A stretch of 64,000 nucleotides of DNA from Klenkia soli (GTDB lineage: Bacteria; Actinomycetota; Actinomycetes; Mycobacteriales; Geodermatophilaceae). The notes under the pieces were generated by a model. The model was not told where the DNA came from and searched no databases. It was given only the letters and a program-made list of their open reading frames with translations. Of this stretch, positions 40,252 to 48,930 are shown piece after piece. Within the stretch, counting starts at the first letter, position 1, and each line of letters opens with the position of its first letter. The stretch spans positions 87,856 through 151,855 of the forward strand of contig NZ_FNIR01000013.1 of NCBI RefSeq assembly GCF_900103975.1. The letters are read 5' to 3'. The position numbers were made by a program, and so were the translations under genes.

Positions 40252-41060
40252 CGTCCCCCGTGCTGGAGGTCGAGGGGGTCACGCTGCGGTTCAAGGGCGT
40301 GACCGCCATCAACGGCGCCACCTTCACGGTGGGGGAGCGCGAGCTGTTCGCGATCATCGGCCCCAACGGCGCCGGCAAGACCTCGGTGTTCAACGTGCTG
40401 TCGGGGGTCTACCGGCCGCAGGAGGGCTCGGTCCGCTTCCTCGGCGAGGACATCCTGGGTCAGCGACCGAACAAGATCGCCGCCAAGGGCATGGCCCGCA
40501 CGTTCCAGAACATCGAGCTGTTCGAGAACCTCACGGTGATCGACAACCTGATGCTCGGCCGGGCGCACCGGGTCCGCTACGGCATGTTCGCCGCGATGGC
40601 CTGGCTGGGGCCCGCGCGGCGCAGCGAGCTCGCCGACCGGGCCGCGGTCGAGGAGATCGTCGAGTTCCTGGAGCTGGAGACCTACCGCCGGTTCCCCGTC
40701 GGGCTGCTGCCCTACGGCGTGCAGAAGCGGGTCGAGCTGGGCCGGGCGCTGGCGATGGAGCCCAAGCTGCTGCTGCTGGACGAGCCGGTGGCCGGGATGA
40801 ACCTCGAGGAGACCGAGGACATGGCCCGCTTCATCGTCGACATCCGCGACGAGCTGGGTCTGTCGATCCTCATGGTCGAGCACGACATGGGCCTGGTCAT
40901 GGACCTGGCCGACCGGATCATGGCCGTCGACTTCGGCGTCCCGATCACCACCGGCACCCCCGCGCAGGTGCAGCGCGACCCGGACGTGATCAAGGCCTAC
41001 CTGGGCCAGGACCACGACACCGGCGGGCGGCGCAAGAAGACCGAGGGGACGCCGTCGTGA
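40248..41060 (+). CDS. livG: ABC transporter ATP-binding protein LivG
   Basis: Predicted 270 residues. Walker A is GPNGAGKT (38-45), the signature region reads LPYGVQKRVELGRAL, and Walker B is LLLLDEPVAGMN. A long loop after Walker A and a C-terminal segment rich in basic residues (DHDTGGRRKKTEG) are typical of LivG subunits. It overlaps the FadD-like gene by four bases. With livF it forms the ATPase dimer. Confidence 0.9.
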   Translation: MTSPVLEVEGVTLRFKGVTAINGATFTVGERELFAIIGPNGAGKTSVFNVLSGVYRPQEGSVRFLGEDILGQRPNKIAAKGMARTFQNIELFENLTVIDNLMLGRAHRVRYGMFAAMAWLGPARRSELADRAAVEEIVEFLELETYRRFPVGLLPYGVQKRVELGRALAMEPKLLLLDEPVAGMNLEETEDMARFIVDIRDELGLSILMVEHDMGLVMDLADRIMAVDFGVPITTGTPAQVQRDPDVIKAYLGQDHDTGGRRKKTEGTPS

Positions 41061-42946
41061 CCACGGTGCAGGAGCGGGAGACGCAGGGCACGGGCACCAC
41101 CACGGTGGTGACCCGGGTGCGCGACCGGGCGGGGGACACCCCGTCGGGGGTGGCCATGCGGGCCAAGACCAAGGGGCTCTGGCAGGAGACCAGCTGGGCG
41201 CAGTACTGGGACGACGTCCTGGACGTCGCCCACGCCCTGCTGGACCTCGGCGTGGTCCGCGGCGACCGGGTGGCCATCCAGTCCGAGAACCGGCGCGAGT
41301 GGCTGGTGGCCGACCTCGCGACGGTCGCCGTGGGCGGGGTCACCGTCGGGCTGTACCCGACCAACCCGCCGGCCGAGGTCGTGCACGTGCTGCGCGACTC
41401 GGGCGCGCGGGTGCTCGTCGCCGAGGACCAGGAGCAGCTGGACAAGGCGCTGGAGGTCTCGGCCGAGCTGCCCGACCTGCAGCACCTGGTCTACGTCGAG
41501 CCCCGCGGCATCCGCGGCCGGTACACGGACCAGCGGCTGGAGTTCTGGGCGGACCTGCTGGCCCGCGGTCGCGCCCACCGGGCCGCGCACCCGGGTGCCG
41601 TCGAGCAGGCCATGGCGCAGACGCAGCCCGGTGACGTCATGACGCTGATCTACACCTCGGGCACCACGGGCGCGCCCAAGGGCGCGATGCTGACGGTGGC
41701 CAACGTCGAGTCGACCATCGCCGCGCTCACCGGGCCGGCCGGGCTGCTCGACCCGCCCGCGGGGCCCGGTGACCTGACGCTGTCGTACCTGCCGCTGTGC
41801 CACGTGGCCGAGCGGATCTTCACCACCTGGAACAACGCCGCCACCGGCATCCAGGTGAACTTCGCCGAGTCCATCGACACCGTCCCCGAGAACCTGCGCG
41901 AGATCCAGCCGACCTTCTTCTTCGCGGTGCCCCGCATCTGGGAGAAGCTGCTGGCCAACGTCCAGGTCAAGCAGGCGGCTGCCAGCCCGCTCAAGCGCAA
42001 CGTGGGCAACCTGGGGCTGCGGCTGGCCACGAAGGTCGGCGCCGCGATGGAGGCCAACGGCGGCAAGCACACCGCCGGCAGCCGGGTGCTGCACGCGATC
42101 GCCTGGGTGCTCGTCGTCCGGTCCCTGCGCGAGCGGCTGGGCCTGCGCCGGGTGCGCTGGGCCGGCAGCGGCGCCGCACCGGTGTCGGTGGAGGTGCTGC
42201 GCTGGTTCATGGGTCTGGGCGTGCCGGTGCACGAGGTGTACGGCATGACCGAGAACACCGCCTCGGCCACCGCGAACCGGCCCGGCCGCATCCGGCTGGG
42301 CACGGTCGGCGAGGCCCACGACTCGGTCGAGCTGCGGATCGACCCGACCACCGGGGAGATCCTCACCCGGGGTGGGGCCACCTTCGCCGGGTACTGGAAC
42401 AGGCCCGACGCCACCGCCGAGGCGGTCGACGCCGAGGGCTGGCTGCACACCGGCGACGTCGGGGTGCTCGAGGACGGCCGGCTGCGGATCACCGACCGGA
42501 TGAAGGACATCATGATCACCGCCGGCGGCAAGAACGTCGCGCCGTCGGAGATCGAGAACGCCGTCAAGGTCTCGCCGATGGTCAAGGAGTGCGTGGTCAT
42601 CGGCGACCGGCGGCCCTACCTCGCGGCGCTGATCGGCATCGAGCCCGACACCGTCGGCGACTGGGCGCAGCGCGAGCGGATCGCCTTCACCACCTACCGC
42701 GACCTCACCGAGCGCGCCGAGGTCCAGGCCCTGGTGCAGGAGATCGTCGACGGGGTCAACGCCGGGCTCAACCCGGTCGAGCAGATCAAGACCTTCCGGC
42801 TGCTGCCCAAGCTGCTCGACCACGAGGACGGCGAGCTCACCGCCACCCAGAAGGTCCGCCGGTCCGCGCTCGCCGAGCGCTACGGACCCCTCGTGGAATC
42901 CATGTACTCCAGTGCTTCAGCCACCGGCAAGGGGGCCCGTTCGTGA
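41057..42946 (+). CDS. Long-chain acyl-CoA synthetase-like ligase inside the transporter operon
   Basis: Predicted 629 residues of the ANL superfamily, a FadD15-like long form. The phosphate-binding loop is YTSGTTGAPKGAM, the acyl-binding part YLPLCHVAERIFTTW and the adenylation motif YGMTENTA are present, and the C-terminal domain has GWLHTGDVGVLEDGRLRITD and RMKDIMITAGGKN. It starts four bases inside livG and ends four bases inside livH, so it is made with the transporter. This suggests that the imported compound is a carboxylic acid activated to its CoA ester on entry. Fatty acid, aromatic acid or sterol side-chain acids are options. Confidence 0.9.
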   Translation: MTTVQERETQGTGTTTVVTRVRDRAGDTPSGVAMRAKTKGLWQETSWAQYWDDVLDVAHALLDLGVVRGDRVAIQSENRREWLVADLATVAVGGVTVGLYPTNPPAEVVHVLRDSGARVLVAEDQEQLDKALEVSAELPDLQHLVYVEPRGIRGRYTDQRLEFWADLLARGRAHRAAHPGAVEQAMAQTQPGDVMTLIYTSGTTGAPKGAMLTVANVESTIAALTGPAGLLDPPAGPGDLTLSYLPLCHVAERIFTTWNNAATGIQVNFAESIDTVPENLREIQPTFFFAVPRIWEKLLANVQVKQAAASPLKRNVGNLGLRLATKVGAAMEANGGKHTAGSRVLHAIAWVLVVRSLRERLGLRRVRWAGSGAAPVSVEVLRWFMGLGVPVHEVYGMTENTASATANRPGRIRLGTVGEAHDSVELRIDPTTGEILTRGGATFAGYWNRPDATAEAVDAEGWLHTGDVGVLEDGRLRITDRMKDIMITAGGKNVAPSEIENAVKVSPMVKECVVIGDRRPYLAALIGIEPDTVGDWAQRERIAFTTYRDLTERAEVQALVQEIVDGVNAGLNPVEQIKTFRLLPKLLDHEDGELTATQKVRRSALAERYGPLVESMYSSASATGKGARS

Positions 42947-43830
42947 GGGACGTCCTGCTGACGGTCATCCGGGGGCTGGGCTTCGGCTCGGTCTACGCGC
43001 TGCTCGCCGTCGGCTTCGTGATCATCTACAAGTCGTCCCGGGTGATCAGCTTCGCCCAGCCGGCGCTGATGCTGGCCGGCGCCGTGGCGGTGAGCTACCT
43101 GGCCGGCCCGGTCGGGTTCTTCCTCGCCGTCCCGATCGCCGCGATCGGCATCGCGATGCTGGGCTGGGGCCTGGAGCGCACCACCATCCGGCCGATGATC
43201 GGCCGGCCGGTGTTCGTCGTCGCGATCATCACGCTGGGCCTGGACATCGCGATCCGGGTGGTGGTCAACGTGTTCATCGGGCCCAACGTGCGCAACGTGG
43301 GCGACCCGTGGGGGTTGTCGACGGTGAGCATCGCCGGGCTGCCGGTGCAGGAGCGCTACATCGCCATGGCGGTGGTGCTGGTCGTGGTCGGCGCCGGGCT
43401 GTTCGCCTTCTTCCGGTACAGCCGGTACGGGCTGGCCATGCGGGCCTCGTCGCTGGACCAGGAGACCGCGCTGGTGCAGGGCATCCCGGTCGGCTCGATG
43501 ACCGCGCTGGCCTGGGCCATGGCCGGTGGGCTGGCAGCCGTGGCCGGGGCGTTCGTGGGCACCGGTGGCGGGGTCGACCAGTCGACCTGGGTGATCGCGC
43601 TCAAGGCCCTGCCGGCGATCATCATCGGCGGCCTGGACTCCATCGGCGGCGCGGTCGTCGGCGGCCTGCTGGTCGGCCTGGTCGAGAGCTTCTTCGCCAC
43701 CTACCAGGGCGAGTACCTGCCCTGGCTGGGCCAGAACTTCTCGCTGGTCTCGCCGTACGTGCTGCTGCTGGTCGTCCTGCTCGTGCGGCCCTACGGGCTG
43801 TTCGGCACCCGAGAGGTGGAACGCGTGTGA
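42943..43830 (+). CDS. livH: ABC transporter permease LivH
   Basis: Predicted 295 residues with about eight transmembrane helices. The start FGSVYALLAVGFVIIYKSSRVI, the SFAQPALMLAGAV segment and the EAA-type loop near residue 195 (GLAMRASSLDQETALVQGI) are typical of LivH. The C-terminal part GGLDSIGGAVVGGLLVGLVE is a standard LivH segment. It overlaps the ligase and livM genes by four bases each. Confidence 0.9.
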   Translation: MRDVLLTVIRGLGFGSVYALLAVGFVIIYKSSRVISFAQPALMLAGAVAVSYLAGPVGFFLAVPIAAIGIAMLGWGLERTTIRPMIGRPVFVVAIITLGLDIAIRVVVNVFIGPNVRNVGDPWGLSTVSIAGLPVQERYIAMAVVLVVVGAGLFAFFRYSRYGLAMRASSLDQETALVQGIPVGSMTALAWAMAGGLAAVAGAFVGTGGGVDQSTWVIALKALPAIIIGGLDSIGGAVVGGLLVGLVESFFATYQGEYLPWLGQNFSLVSPYVLLLVVLLVRPYGLFGTREVERV

Positions 43831-44990
43831 CCGCCGTCCGAGAGTCCGCCGACCCGTCGTCCGTGCCGGAGGCGAAGGGCCGACGCCCGTGGGGCCGCCC
43901 GCAGCTGTACACGGCCTACGGCCAGGACATGGCGCTGCTCAACACGGGGGCCAAGAAGGTCTCCGTCGGGGTGCTGCTGGTCGTCGCCCTGCTGCTGCCC
44001 TTCCTCCTCGAGGACGACCTGCTGCGGCTGCTGGCCACCGGCTCGGTGCTGGCGATCGGGGCCATCGGGCTCAACCTGGTCACCGGGTACGCCGGGCAGG
44101 TCAGCCTGGGGCACGCGTTCTTCCTGGGCGTCGGGGCCTACACCGCGGCCGTGGTCTCCGGTGACCCCGAGGACGACCAGGTCTGGGGCCTGGGCATCAC
44201 CTTCCTGCCCGTGTGGCTGCTCGCCGGGGGACTGGTGGCCGCGCTCGTCGGGCTGGTCATCGCCCCGCTGGCCAGCCGGCTGCGCGGGCTGTACCTGGCG
44301 ATCGTCACCCTCGGCCTGGTCTTCCTGGGCACCCACGTGTTCAACGAGTGGGACGCCGTCACCGGCGGCATCGGGGTGGGCCGGCCGGCGGCGGACCCGG
44401 TGCTGTTCGGGGTCGACCTGTCCCGGCGCACCGAGGCCTTCAGCGCCGACCAGCAGCTGTACCTGCTGATGACGGTGCTGCTGGTGGCCTTCGCGCTGCT
44501 GGGCCGCAACATCGCCCGCTCGGCGATCGGCCGGAGCTTCGCCGCCGTCCGCGACCGGGACATCGCCGCCGAGGTGACCGGGGTCGACGTCCGCAAGGTC
44601 AAGCGCCGGGCGTTCGTGATCAGCGGCTTCTACGCCGGCTGCGCCGGGGCGCTGCTGTACTCGATCACCGGGTACCTGGACCCCTCGAGCTTCGGCCTGC
44701 TGGTGTCGGTGCAGTTCGTGGCGATGGTGCTGATCGGCGGGGTCTCCACGATCTCCGGCTCGATCCTGGGCGCCTTCTTCATCGCGCTGCTGCCCCGGCT
44801 GACCCGCGAGCTGCCCGAGTACCTGCCGTTCCTGTCCTCCTCGGCGACGCAGACGCCCAACGTCTTCCAGGTGGAGACGCTGCTCTACGGGCTGCTGATC
44901 GTCGCCTTCCTGCTGCTGGAACCGCGGGGCCTGTTCGGCCTGTGGGTCCGGATCCGCAACTACTGGAAGGCCTGGCCCTTCTCGTACTGA
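43827..44990 (+). CDS. livM: ABC transporter permease LivM
   Basis: Predicted 387 residues with about ten transmembrane helices and an N-terminal cytoplasmic extension of 40 residues (RPWGRPQLYTAYGQDM). The segments IGAIGLNLVTGYAGQVSLG, RGLYLAIVTLGLVF and the EAA loop AVRDRDIAAEVTGVDVRKVK are typical LivM features. The stop is followed after 92 bases by the binding-protein gene. With LivH it forms the transport channel. Confidence 0.9.
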   Translation: MTAVRESADPSSVPEAKGRRPWGRPQLYTAYGQDMALLNTGAKKVSVGVLLVVALLLPFLLEDDLLRLLATGSVLAIGAIGLNLVTGYAGQVSLGHAFFLGVGAYTAAVVSGDPEDDQVWGLGITFLPVWLLAGGLVAALVGLVIAPLASRLRGLYLAIVTLGLVFLGTHVFNEWDAVTGGIGVGRPAADPVLFGVDLSRRTEAFSADQQLYLLMTVLLVAFALLGRNIARSAIGRSFAAVRDRDIAAEVTGVDVRKVKRRAFVISGFYAGCAGALLYSITGYLDPSSFGLLVSVQFVAMVLIGGVSTISGSILGAFFIALLPRLTRELPEYLPFLSSSATQTPNVFQVETLLYGLLIVAFLLLEPRGLFGLWVRIRNYWKAWPFSY

Positions 44991-45082
44991 GCCGCGCATC
45001 GGCTCCGCACTCTCCCGCCCGGCGACGACGCCGGGTGGGCCGCCCGACCGGCACCGACGCCGGCACGAAGGGAGCACCACGG

Positions 45083-46411
45083 ATGAGCAGCACACGGACG
45101 CGACGGCGGGTCGCGGCGGCCGGCATGGCCGGGCTCGCGGTCTTCGCCGCGGGGTGCCGCGGCGGCGGCGAGGACCCGGCCGACGGCGGCAGCGGGGACG
45201 GCGACATCACCACCGACGTCGGCGTCACCAGCGAGGCCTGCCCGGACGCGGTCAACCCCGACAACGGGTGCATCTACCTGGGCACCCTGTCCGACCTCAC
45301 GGTGGGCCCCTTCGCCCCCGCGGGCCCGGTCATCGTGGCCGGCCAGGAGGCCTTCTGGCAGCGGGTGAACGAGGCCGGCGGCATCGGCGGCTACGACATC
45401 GACGTCACCGAGTACGTGCGGGACAACCAGTACAACCCGCAGGTCACCAACCAGGTCTACCAGGAGATCAAGCCCGACATCCTGGCCCTGGCCCAGACCC
45501 TGGGCTCGCCCCCCACCGCCGCGATCGTCGAGGACCTCGAGGCGGAGAACATCGTCGCGGCCCCGGCCGGGTGGACCTCGCTCTACCTGTTCCAGGACGC
45601 GATCATCGAGTCCGGCCCGACCTACTGCGCGGAGGCCATGAACGGCGTCGACTACGCCGTCGAGACCGACGGCGCCCAGTCGGTGATGGCGGTGCACTAC
45701 GCCGGTGACTACGGCGGCGACGCCGCGGCCGGGGCGAGCATCGCCGCCGAGGCCAACGGCATCGACTTCGCCAACGTCGAGACCACCGCCGGCACCGACA
45801 ACCAGGCCTCGGCCATCGCCGCGATCGTCGAGCAGCAGCCCGACGTCGTCGTCGTCTCGACCGGCCCGGCCGACATGGCCACCATCGTCGGCCAGTCGGT
45901 GGCCGCCGGCTTCACCGGCACGTTCCTGGGCTCGTCGCCGACCTGGAACGTCGCCCTGCTGCAGAGCCCGGCCGCGCCGGCGCTGCAGGCGGCCTACCAG
46001 CTGCTCGGGCCGTGGGCGCCGTTCGACTCCGACACCCCGGGCCACCAGGCCATGCGGGACGCGGCCGAGGCCGCGGGCGCGACGCCCAACGAGTTCTTCC
46101 TCGCCGGGTGGGCCTGGTCCTACCCGCTGAAGGCGGCGCTCGAGGCGGCGGCGGAGAACGGCGACCTGACCCGCGAGGGTCTGTACTCCGCGGCGTCCGG
46201 CCTCAGCTCGGTCGACTACGAGGGCATCCTGCCCGACGGGTCGGGCGACTACGCGGACGGCGCGGACTCCGCCGCCGTCCGGGTCACCCAGCTCTCCAGC
46301 CCCGACCCGAGTGCCTCCACCGGCATCTCGGTCACCGAGGCCGACCTGGCGGGCCCGACCGCCGAGGGCTACGAGTTCACCGAGCCCTGCTACGAGGCGG
46401 TCGACCTCTGA
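45083..46411 (+). CDS. ABC transporter substrate-binding lipoprotein LivK-like
   Basis: Predicted 442 residues. The signal peptide ends in the lipobox VFAAGCRGG with Cys25 lipidated, followed by a Gly/Asp-rich linker. The two-domain periplasmic fold starts with CIYLGTLSDLTVGPFAPAGP and continues with typical Leu/Ile/Val-binding elements (EAGGIGGYDIDV). It is longer than amino-acid LivK proteins (about 370) and has additional cysteines. The ligand pocket cannot be read, but the embedded CoA ligase suggests a carboxylate ligand. AAGGGAGC is the ribosome site, and a strong hairpin follows the stop. Confidence 0.88.
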   Translation: MSSTRTRRRVAAAGMAGLAVFAAGCRGGGEDPADGGSGDGDITTDVGVTSEACPDAVNPDNGCIYLGTLSDLTVGPFAPAGPVIVAGQEAFWQRVNEAGGIGGYDIDVTEYVRDNQYNPQVTNQVYQEIKPDILALAQTLGSPPTAAIVEDLEAENIVAAPAGWTSLYLFQDAIIESGPTYCAEAMNGVDYAVETDGAQSVMAVHYAGDYGGDAAAGASIAAEANGIDFANVETTAGTDNQASAIAAIVEQQPDVVVVSTGPADMATIVGQSVAAGFTGTFLGSSPTWNVALLQSPAAPALQAAYQLLGPWAPFDSDTPGHQAMRDAAEAAGATPNEFFLAGWAWSYPLKAALEAAAENGDLTREGLYSAASGLSSVDYEGILPDGSGDYADGADSAAVRVTQLSSPDPSASTGISVTEADLAGPTAEGYEFTEPCYEAVDL

Positions 46412-46430
46412 TCGGCTGACCCACGCGGCC

Positions 46431-46464
46431 GCGGCCGGTCACCCCTCGCGGGGTGGCCGGCCGC
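46431..46464. terminator. Bidirectional terminator after the ABC-import operon
   Basis: A 15-base stem, gcggccggtcacccc (46431-46445) with ggggtggccggccgc (46450-46464), has one G-T pair and a 4-base tcgc loop. It lies 20 bases after the binding-protein stop and 9 bases before the end of the convergent small gene, so it can stop transcription from both sides. Confidence 0.75.
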
Positions 46465-46472
46465 GGTCGTGC

Positions 46473-46793
46473 TCAGACCACGCGCAGCGCGATGCCCTCG
46501 TCGGTGAACAGCTCGGTGAACATCGCGACGACGACGGCGTGCTCGGCCTGCGTCCGGGCATCGCCAGGCTCCGTGCTGCGCAGGTGGGCCCGGAACCACT
46601 CGAGGTCGCCGGTCCCGCCGAGGGTGAGGTACTCCACCCAGAGCAGTCGATCGCTGACCGGGGCGGCGGCCGCGGCCTCGGCCAGCGACACCGGGAGCCC
46701 GGTGCGGCCCCCGATGGGGATGACCTCGGCGCGGGGCCGGGTGTCGGCCGAGGTCGACGTGGGGGTGCTGCGGGCGGAGCCGAACGCGGTCAC
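46473..46793 (-). CDS. Hypothetical protein
   Basis: Predicted 106 residues from GTG with GGAGCACCT upstream. The N-terminal 40 residues are Ser/Thr/Ala-rich and probably disordered; the rest looks helical (LAEAAAAAPVSDRLLWVEYL and QAEHAVVVAMFTELFTDEG). I recognise no family. It is transcribed alone, convergent with the ABC operon and followed upstream by a 144-base gap in which I see no further gene. Confidence 0.45.
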   Translation of the reverse strand: MTAFGSARSTPTSTSADTRPRAEVIPIGGRTGLPVSLAEAAAAAPVSDRLLWVEYLTLGGTGDLEWFRAHLRSTEPGDARTQAEHAVVVAMFTELFTDEGIALRVV

Positions 46794-46937
46794 AGGTGCT
46801 CCAGGCGGTGCGCAGAGGGGGACGCCACGAACCTAGGGGCAACCGGTCGGGCGCAACCGGATGCGCCACCGACACGAATCCGTCTCGTTCTTGGCAACAA
46901 CTACCCGAACGGTCCACTCGGCCGGGACGGCCGGTGG

Positions 46938-47969
46938 TCAGAACAGGGCGAGGGGAGCCGCACCGACCGGTGCGAGCCCGGCGAGGGTGACCCGCAGCCC
47001 GGTGATCGGCGGGAGCTGGTCGGCGGCCAGCAGATCGGTGGCCGCGGCCCGCAGGCCCGGAGCGCCGGTGTCGACGGGCAGCCCGGTGCGCCGCAGGGTG
47101 ACCGGCGGGGACCCGTGCGGGGTGGCGGTGATCCGCAGCTCGGTGCCGGCCAGCCCCGCCCGCTCGGCGCGGCGGTGCAGGCGGTCGACGCAGGCCGTGG
47201 CCAGCTCCACCGGTGACCGGTCGGGTCGGCCCCACCCGGCGGTGGAGCCCTCGGCGGTCAGCTGCGTGCGGGCGCTGACCGGCCGCACCCGTGCGTCGTC
47301 GGTACCCCGTCGGATGTCGGCCAGCCGGCGGGCCATCCCGGTCCCGCACACCGCCCGCAACCGGTCGGCCGGCACCTCGTCGAGGTCGTCCAGCCGGTGG
47401 ACGCCGAGCACGGCCAGCCGGGCACGGGTGGTCGGCCCGATGCCCCAGACCTCCTCGACCGGCAGCGTCGAGCGGAGCTCGCGCTCGCGGTCGGCGCCGA
47501 GCACGTGCAGCCCGTCGGGCTTGGCGGCCCGCGAGGCCAGCTTGGCCATGAGCCTGGTGCGGCCCACCCCGACGCTCACCGGGATGCCCAGCTCGGCGAC
47601 GGCCCGCCGGCGCAGCTCGTGCCCGGCCGCCGCAGCGGTGCCCCAGGAGTCGGTGCCGACGTCGAGGAACGCCTCCTCGACCGACCCCGGTTCGACCGCT
47701 CGCGCGCACCGGCCGAACAGGTCGAACAGGGCGTCGGCGACCTCCTCGACCTCGGCGTGCGGCACCTCGACCAGCACCAGCTCGGGGCACCGGCCCAGCG
47801 CCTCCCGCACCGGCATGCCGCCGCGGACCCCGTGGGCCCGGGCCGGGTAGGTGGCGCTGGCGACGAACACGTGGGCGACGGCGGCCACCGGCCGCCCGGC
47901 GAGCTCGGGCCGGGAGCGCAGGGCGACCGAGGCGAAGAACGAGTCCGCGTCGGCGTGCAGCAGCGGCAT
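46938..47969 (-). CDS. Y-family DNA polymerase, DinB-like with altered active site
   Basis: Predicted 343 residues. The N-terminus PLLHADADSFFASV carries the first metal ligand Asp7, the incoming-nucleotide motif YPARAHGVRGGM is at 41-52, and the second catalytic motif reads SVEEAFLD (96-103), where DinB normally has SIDEAYLD, so the first acidic residue is Glu98 rather than Asp. The little finger and wrist region (GIPVSVGVGRTRLMAKLASRA) is present. Y-family polymerases copy damaged DNA. The ATG at 47969 follows a LexA-like box, so SOS control is likely. The shorter C-terminus lacks an obvious beta-clamp motif. Confidence 0.82.
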   Translation of the reverse strand: MPLLHADADSFFASVALRSRPELAGRPVAAVAHVFVASATYPARAHGVRGGMPVREALGRCPELVLVEVPHAEVEEVADALFDLFGRCARAVEPGSVEEAFLDVGTDSWGTAAAAGHELRRRAVAELGIPVSVGVGRTRLMAKLASRAAKPDGLHVLGADRERELRSTLPVEEVWGIGPTTRARLAVLGVHRLDDLDEVPADRLRAVCGTGMARRLADIRRGTDDARVRPVSARTQLTAEGSTAGWGRPDRSPVELATACVDRLHRRAERAGLAGTELRITATPHGSPPVTLRRTGLPVDTGAPGLRAAATDLLAADQLPPITGLRVTLAGLAPVGAAPLALF

Positions 47970-47976
47970 CGTCGGA

Positions 47977-47992
47977 TCGTACAGGTGTTCGA
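47977..47992 (-). promoter_or_regulatory. Candidate LexA (SOS) box of the DinB-like gene
   Basis: On the minus strand the text reads tcgaacacctgtacga, matching the actinobacterial LexA consensus TCGAAC-N4-GTTCGA at 11 of 12 defined positions. It ends 7 bases before the ATG at 47969. A bound LexA would therefore block the gene directly. Confidence 0.7.
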
Positions 47993-48004
47993 CATCCCGC
48001 TGCG

Positions 48005-48925
48005 TCAGGTGGCGGGGTCGCGGTCGGGGTACCTCGCGCGGGCCAGGGCGTAGACGCCGAACGCGGCGAACCCGACGGACACCGCGGTCAGCAGCCACCG
48101 GCCGAGCGGGGCCGCGCCGATCGCGTTCAGCGCGCCGTCCAGCCCCGTCGCGGTCGACACGTCGGAGGTCACCGCCGCGAACACGACGAGTCCGCCGGCG
48201 ACGGCGAAGGCCACCGCCTTGGCCAGGTAGCCGACCCGGCCGAGGCCGGCGATGGTGGGCTCGTACCGGTCGGGGGCGGCGTCCAGGTCGACGTCCTTCA
48301 TGAAGCCCGCCGTCCACCCCCGCCAGGCCAGGTAGCCGCCGATGCCGACCACCGTCAGCCCGCCGGCCACCAGCAGCACCGCGCCGCCGGGGATCTCCAG
48401 CAGGTCGTCGGTGAGGTCCTGGGTGCTGTCGGTCGCGTCGTAGCGGGAGCCGACGGCGAACACCAGCGCGATGCCGGCCAGCGCCCCGTAGACCACGGCC
48501 TTGGCGAGGCACTTGGCGCAGACGAACGCCGCGTGCAGGCGCCGTCCGGGGTGCAGCAGCCCGGTCCACCAGCGCAGCACCTCACCGGCCTGCCACAGCG
48601 CGAGCGAGAGCAGGCCCAGCCCGATGACCCACAGCAGCACCAGGCCGCCGGGGGACTCCGAGACCGTGCGCAGCGCGCCGGCCTGGTCGGCGTCGGCGGC
48701 GTCGGGGGAGACCCGCCAGGCGATGGTGAACGCCAGCCAGCCGATCAGCAGGTGCACGGCCCCGTAGGCGACCAGGCCGACCTGGGCCAGCCGCTCGAGC
48801 CACGGGTGGTCGGTGACCTCGCGGGCCCGGTCGGCGGCGGCGTGCGCCCGCTGCAGCCAGCGGTCCGGCACCCGGTCGACCAGCCGGTCGAGGGTGCGGG
48901 TGACCGCGGGGGGCAGCGTGGGCAC
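48005..48925 (-). CDS. DUF1206-domain membrane protein, paralog A
   Basis: Predicted 306 residues with six or more transmembrane helices arranged as three similar modules, as is typical of DUF1206 proteins. Repeated segments can be seen: LAQVGLVAYGAVHLLIGWLA, CAKCLAKAVVYGALAGIALV and GRVGYLAKAVAFAVAGGLVV. The intact CAKC pair in module two is odd and could bind metal. The GTG lies five bases after the stop of paralog B, so both are one transcript. Function is unknown; these proteins occur widely in soil actinomycetes. Confidence 0.7.
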   Translation of the reverse strand: MPTLPPAVTRTLDRLVDRVPDRWLQRAHAAADRAREVTDHPWLERLAQVGLVAYGAVHLLIGWLAFTIAWRVSPDAADADQAGALRTVSESPGGLVLLWVIGLGLLSLALWQAGEVLRWWTGLLHPGRRLHAAFVCAKCLAKAVVYGALAGIALVFAVGSRYDATDSTQDLTDDLLEIPGGAVLLVAGGLTVVGIGGYLAWRGWTAGFMKDVDLDAAPDRYEPTIAGLGRVGYLAKAVAFAVAGGLVVFAAVTSDVSTATGLDGALNAIGAAPLGRWLLTAVSVGFAAFGVYALARARYPDRDPAT

Positions 48926-48930
48926 CGGGG

